Source: Pseudomonadota bacterium
Lineage (GTDB): Bacteria > Pseudomonadota > Alphaproteobacteria > Acetobacterales > Acetobacteraceae
NCBI GenBank assembly: GCA_023390705.1
Contig: JAEWCI010000111.1
Location: 1 to 9,352, forward strand
Direction of reading: 5' to 3'
DNA: 9,352 bases
Shown: positions 6,514 through 9,352 of the stretch, piece by piece
Position numbering within the stretch: the first letter of the stretch is position 1
Layout: the number at the start of each line of letters is the position of its first letter
Program-made: the position numbers and the translations under genes
The notes under the pieces: model-generated
The model's input: the letters and a program-made list of their open reading frames with translations, nothing else
The model's database searches: none
What the model was told of the DNA's origin: nothing

Positions 6514-6818
6514 GCCGCTTCTCCGTCCGCTGCGGCGACCATGCCGATGCCGGCGACCCGGAAGAGGAATGGGAAGTGACCGGCTTCGCCAGCGCCGAGG
6601 TCGCCCGCGAATATGCCCGCCGCTTCATCCGCGCGCAGATCGAGGATCTGCGCCAGGACGCGGCCAGCGAGGAAATCCTGCGTACGATGTATTTCAACTG
6701 GGGCGAATACGCGATCGCCGAGGGGCTGGACACCGTGGCCTGGGTGGAATTCTGCCTGGCCAATCCGGCCAGCCGCAAATCCGAAACCGACTACCAGGCG
6801 CTGGAACCGCGGGGATGA
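6510..6818 (+). CDS. Uncharacterised small protein, second of the tandem paralog pair
   Basis: This 102-aa protein has no recognised family and is the shorter paralog of the upstream 134-aa protein. It has the same core: GFASAEVAREYARRFIR (25-41), YFNWGEYAIAEG (61-72) and AW (77-78). Both proteins also end with a similar [WY]-x-x-L-[DE]-P-R motif (here YQALEPR, 95-101), although the spacing before it differs by 5 residues. It lacks the acidic tail and the N-terminal extension. It is soluble and acidic by eye. The ATG overlaps the previous stop (ATGA at 6510) and has a strong GAGGAGGA (6493-6500) 9 nt upstream. Its own TGA overlaps the gltX start (ATGA at 6815-6818), so this protein is made in step with glutamyl-tRNA synthetase. 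A partner or regulator role for gltX is a guess from position only. Confidence 0.82.
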   Translation: MSRFSVRCGDHADAGDPEEEWEVTGFASAEVAREYARRFIRAQIEDLRQDAASEEILRTMYFNWGEYAIAEGLDTVAWVEFCLANPASRKSETDYQALEPRG

Positions 6819-8149
6819 AGCTGCGCTTCGCTCCCTCGCCGACCGGCTACCTCCATGTCGGCAATGCCCGCGTCGCCCTGGTGAACTGGCTCTACGCCCG
6901 GCAGCATGGCGGCCAGGTCCTGCTGCGCCTGGACGATACCGACACCGAGCGCAACAAGGCCGAATATGCCGAGGCGCTGGAGGAGGATCTCCGCTGGCTC
7001 GGCCTGGATTGGGACGAGCAGTTCCGCCAGTCCGACAGGCTGGAACGCTACGCCGCCGCGGCCGAGAAGCTGAAGGCCACCGGCCGCCTCTATCCCTGCC
7101 TGGAGAGCGAGGAGGAGTTGCGCTTCAAGCGCGAGCAGCGGCTGCGGCAGGGTCGCCCGCCGGTCTATGACCGCGCCGCGCTGAAGATGACGAAGGAGCA
7201 GTTGGACCGCGCCATCGCCAATGGTAAGCGGCCGTACTGGCGCTTCATGCTCTCCGCGCGCGCGGTGGAATGGCAGGATGGCGTGCTGGGCCGCCGCGCG
7301 GTGAAGCTGCCGGCGATCTCGGACCCCGTGCTGATCCGCGCCGACGGCACGCCGCTCTACACCTTCACCTCAGTGGTGGACGACCGCGACAGCGGCGTGA
7401 CGCACATCATCCGTGGCGAGGACCATGTCACCAATACCGGCGTGCAGATTGACCTGTGGGAGGCGCTGGGCATCCATGGCGGGCGGCTGAATTTCGCGCA
7501 TCTGCCGCTGCTGACCGATGCCGATGGCGGGCCGCTCTCCAAGCGGCTGGGCAGCCTGGCGCTGCGCCAGTTGCGGCGGGATGGGGTGGAGCCGGCGGCG
7601 CTGGCCGGCTACCTGGCGGCGCTCGGCACCTCGCAGGACCCGGTGGCGGGGATGCCGCGCGACCTGGTGGCGGGCTTCGACCTTGGCCGCATGTCCCGCT
7701 CCGCCGCGCGCTTCGACCCGCAGCAGATGCTGGCGCTGAACCGCCGCTACCTGCATGAAGCCAGCTTCGAGAGCGTGCGTGACCGCCTGCCGGAAGGCGC
7801 GGACGAAGCCTTCTGGCAGGCCGTGCGCGGCAACCTGGACCTGCTGCGCGAGGCGCGGGGCTGGTTCGAGGTGGTGCGCGGCACCGTGGTGCCGCCGGTG
7901 CAGGAAGGGGAGGGCGATTTCCTCCGCGCCGCCCTGGCCGCGCTGCCGCCGGAACCCTGGGACGAGACAAGCTGGTCCGCCTTCACCAATGCCGTGAAGG
8001 AGGCCACCGGCCGCAAGGGCAAGGCGCTGTTCCTGCCGCTGCGGCTGGCGCTGACTGGTGAGGAGCACGGGCCGGAGATGAAGGCGCTGCTGCCGCTGAT
8101 CGGGCGGGAGAAGGCGGCGCTGCGGCTGAAGATCGGCGCCGGGGGTTGA
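6815..8149 (+). CDS. gltX: Glutamyl-tRNA synthetase (short alphaproteobacterial type)
   Basis: This class I aminoacyl-tRNA synthetase charges tRNA-Glu and, if non-discriminating, tRNA-Gln for later amidation by GatCAB. The protein is 444 aa from the ATG at 6815. The N-terminal RFAPSPTGYLHVGNAR (4-19) holds the HIGH-type motif HVGN (14-17). LRLDDTDTERNK (37-48) and IIRGEDHVTNTGVQ (198-211) are hallmark GluRS segments. The KMSKS-type loop is GGPLSKRLGS (238-247), with Pro at the first position instead of the more common Lys. The Cys-rich zinc site seen in some GluRS is not present (only C95 in YPCLESEEEL). The C-terminal anticodon-binding region includes KEATGRKGKALFLPLRLALTG (395-415). A longer in-frame start region upstream at 6359 is rejected because it runs through two other genes in another frame. 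Only a weak GGAA precedes the ATG, so expression probably depends on coupling to the overlapping upstream gene. Many alphaproteobacteria carry two gltX genes; which copy this is cannot be decided here. Confidence 0.95.
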   Translation: MKLRFAPSPTGYLHVGNARVALVNWLYARQHGGQVLLRLDDTDTERNKAEYAEALEEDLRWLGLDWDEQFRQSDRLERYAAAAEKLKATGRLYPCLESEEELRFKREQRLRQGRPPVYDRAALKMTKEQLDRAIANGKRPYWRFMLSARAVEWQDGVLGRRAVKLPAISDPVLIRADGTPLYTFTSVVDDRDSGVTHIIRGEDHVTNTGVQIDLWEALGIHGGRLNFAHLPLLTDADGGPLSKRLGSLALRQLRRDGVEPAALAGYLAALGTSQDPVAGMPRDLVAGFDLGRMSRSAARFDPQQMLALNRRYLHEASFESVRDRLPEGADEAFWQAVRGNLDLLREARGWFEVVRGTVVPPVQEGEGDFLRAALAALPPEPWDETSWSAFTNAVKEATGRKGKALFLPLRLALTGEEHGPEMKALLPLIGREKAALRLKIGAGG

Positions 8150-8175
8150 AAGCCGGGGCGGGGCAGGGGCATAAG
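8146..8175 (+). promoter_or_regulatory. cysS promoter (-35 TTGAAA, 18-nt spacer, -10 CATAAG)
   Basis: TTGAAA (8146-8151) matches five of six -35 positions and overlaps the gltX stop codon. CATAAG (8170-8175), 18 nt later, matches four of six -10 positions. The predicted start of transcription, about 7 nt past the -10 box, is 8182, exactly the A of an ATG that opens a mini-ORF. cysS would then have a leader of about 98 nt and be separately controllable from gltX. Confidence 0.5.
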
Positions 8176-8181
8176 GCCGGC

Positions 8182-8208
8182 ATGCCCCGCCTGCGTTGCC
8201 GCCGCTGA
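8182..8208 (+). CDS. Putative cysteine-containing leader peptide of cysS
   Basis: ATG at 8182 opens an 8-codon ORF reading MPRLRCRR and stopping with TGA at 8206-8208. It has one cysteine codon (TGC, 8197-8199) and four arginine codons. No ribosome binding site precedes it, but the ATG coincides with the predicted transcription start, which would make it a leaderless ORF. A GC hairpin (8226-8237) follows 17 nt after the stop and then cysS. This order (short ORF with the cognate codon, hairpin, synthetase gene) resembles an attenuator. A random 8-codon ORF in GC-rich DNA is also easily Arg-rich, so this stays tentative. Confidence 0.35.
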   Translation: MPRLRCRR

Positions 8209-8225
8209 ACCAGTTTCGCCGCCGC

Positions 8226-8237
8226 CCCGCCGGCGGG
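8226..8237 (+). promoter_or_regulatory. Candidate attenuator hairpin in the cysS leader
   Basis: CCCGCCGGCGGG is a perfect 12-nt palindrome (foldable as CCCG-CCGG-CGGG) followed by TCTTGCGTTT, a modest T-rich stretch. The 3' half GGCGGG could instead pair with CCCGCC inside the mini-ORF (8186-8191), or its first GGCG (8232-8235) with CGCC (8248-8251). Mutually exclusive folds are therefore possible, which an attenuator needs. Confidence 0.35.
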
Positions 8238-8268
8238 TCTTGCGTTTCGCCCTCCGTCCAGCGCGCCC

Positions 8269-8272
8269 AGGA
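8269..8272 (+). promoter_or_regulatory. Ribosome binding site of cysS
   Basis: AGGA lies 7 nt before the cysS ATG at 8280 and is the only Shine-Dalgarno-like sequence nearby. Its last base is also the first base of another ATG (8272) that opens a 3-codon ORF. Confidence 0.5.
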
Positions 8273-8279
8273 TGTGCCG

Positions 8280-9352
8280 ATGACCCCCGCCCTGACCCTG
8301 CACAACAGCCTGACCCGGCGCGAGGAGGAATTCGCGCCGATCGACCCCGGCCATGTGCGCATCTATGTCTGCGGCCCCACGGTCTATGACCTGGCGCATC
8401 TGGGCAATGCGCGGCCGGTCATCGTCTTCGACGTGCTGGTGCGCCTGCTGCGCCGGATGTTCCCGCGCGTGACCTATGTGCGGAACATCACCGACGTGGA
8501 TGACAAGATCAACGCCCGCGCCCTGGAAAGCGGCGAGCCGATCGAGAGCATCACCGCCCGCACCACGGCGGATTTCCACGCCGACATGGCCGCGCTCGGC
8601 GCCCTGCCGCCGGATGTGGAGCCGCGCGCCACGCAATCCATCGCGCCGATGATCGCGCTGATCGAGAAGCTGATCGCACGCGGCCATGCCTATGCCGCGG
8701 ATGGCCATGTGCTGTTCAGCGTTGGCTCCTTCCCCGAATACGGGAAGCTTTCGGGCCGCAGCCCGGATGAGTTGCTGGCCGGCGCGCGCATCGATGTCGC
8801 GCCCTACAAGCGCGATGCCGGGGATTTCGTGCTGTGGAAGCCGAGCCCGCCCGAACTGCCGGGCTGGGACAGCCCCTGGGGCCGTGGCCGCCCCGGCTGG
8901 CACATCGAGTGCTCCGCCATGTCCTGGCAGGCGCTTGGAGAAATCTTCGACATCCATGGCGGCGGCCATGACCTGATCTTTCCGCACCATGAGAACGAGC
9001 TGGCGCAGTCCCGCTGCGCCTTCGGCACGCCGCGCATGGCCAATTACTGGCTGCACAACGGCATGCTGCGGGTGGACGGGGAGAAGATGTCGAAGTCGCT
9101 CGGCAATTTCCTCACCGTGCGGGACATCCTGGCGCGCGGTCCCTGGGCCGGCGAGGCCTTCCGCCTGATGGTGCTGAAGACCCATTACCGCCAGGAACTG
9201 GATTTCAGCTTCGAGCGGCTGGAGGAAGCCAAGGCCGAGCTGGACGACGACTACGCCATGCTGGCCCGCGCCCCCGCGCCGCCCGAGATGGAAGCGGTGC
9301 GCGCCGAGATGGCCGAATGGGCGCTGGAGCCGCTGCTCTCGGACCTCAACAC
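8280..9352 (+). CDS. cysS: Cysteinyl-tRNA synthetase, N-terminal 357 residues (cut by window end)
   Basis: This class I synthetase attaches cysteine to tRNA-Cys in the cytoplasm. The frame stays open to the last base, giving 357 complete codons; the full protein should be about 460 aa, so the C-terminal anticodon-binding part is outside. Motifs: YVCGPTVYD (29-37) with zinc ligand C31, the HIGH-type HLGN (40-43), NITDVDDKIN (69-78), WHIECSAM (207-214) with zinc ligand C211, IHGGGHDLIFPHHENE (225-240) with zinc ligands H236 and E240, and the KMSKS motif as EKMSKSLGN (268-276). All zinc ligands that give cysteine specificity are present. The ATG at 8280 is favoured because of AGGA 7 nt upstream and the conserved TLHNSLTRREEEFAP start. 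It is separated from gltX by 130 nt containing an apparent promoter and leader, so it need not depend on the gltX operon. Confidence 0.96.
   Translation, partial: MTPALTLHNSLTRREEEFAPIDPGHVRIYVCGPTVYDLAHLGNARPVIVFDVLVRLLRRMFPRVTYVRNITDVDDKINARALESGEPIESITARTTADFHADMAALGALPPDVEPRATQSIAPMIALIEKLIARGHAYAADGHVLFSVGSFPEYGKLSGRSPDELLAGARIDVAPYKRDAGDFVLWKPSPPELPGWDSPWGRGRPGWHIECSAMSWQALGEIFDIHGGGHDLIFPHHENELAQSRCAFGTPRMANYWLHNGMLRVDGEKMSKSLGNFLTVRDILARGPWAGEAFRLMVLKTHYRQELDFSFERLEEAKAELDDDYAMLARAPAPPEMEAVRAEMAEWALEPLLSDLN

Noticed and set aside
6359..6814. In-frame upstream extension of gltX that would give a 596-aa fusion protein.
   Set aside because: The extension reads through the two small genes in a different frame and is Arg-rich low-complexity sequence. 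The GluRS N-terminus (MKLRFAPSPTG) begins exactly at 6815.
7983..9185. Antisense open frame of 400 codons opposite cysS and the end of gltX.
   Set aside because: It covers the conserved HIGH and KMSKS regions of cysS on the other strand, and its translation has no recognisable family.

Overview
The window is GC-rich chromosomal DNA with third codon positions dominated by G and C. All recognisable genes lie on the + strand. Gene content and protein style suggest an alphaproteobacterium, probably Acetobacteraceae/Rhodospirillales (Roseomonas-like): a class II DAHP synthase, a discrete short glutamyl-tRNA synthetase of about 444 aa, and glutamine-dependent NAD synthetase beside a nicotinate phosphoribosyltransferase. 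The taxon is an inference from style and order, not a measured match. No mobile element, CRISPR array, rRNA or tRNA was seen.

Layout. (1) 1-35 is a perfect 13-bp inverted repeat at the window edge, probably part of a dispersed intergenic element. (2) 81-1457 is glutathione reductase (gor), followed by a GC hairpin. (3) 1603-2988 is class II DAHP synthase, the entry step of the shikimate pathway. It is followed 14 nt later by (4) 3003-4151, nicotinate phosphoribosyltransferase. (5) After a 169-nt gap holding a palindrome and a good promoter comes nadE (4321-5985), which appears to be made from a nearly leaderless mRNA. (6) 6109-6513 and 6510-6818 are two small uncharacterised genes that are diverged tandem paralogs. 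They join each other and (7) gltX (6815-8149) by ATGA stop/start overlaps, giving a three-gene translationally coupled unit. (8) A leader of about 100 nt with its own promoter, a cysteine-containing mini-ORF and a GC hairpin precedes cysS (8280 to the window end, truncated).

How the genes work together. The nicotinate phosphoribosyltransferase makes nicotinate mononucleotide, and NadE performs the last amidation to NAD, so 3003-5985 holds the first and last steps of the nicotinate salvage (Preiss-Handler) route. Glutathione reductase uses NADPH for thiol redox control. gltX and cysS charge tRNAs with glutamate and cysteine, two of the amino acids of glutathione, but a functional link is only suggestive.

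The least ordinary parts are the duplicated small-protein pair locked into the gltX operon, and the cysS leader, whose architecture (promoter, leaderless Cys-containing mini-ORF, hairpin, second Cys mini-ORF overlapping the start codon) looks like a possible cysteine-sensing switch. Most of the rest is housekeeping metabolism.
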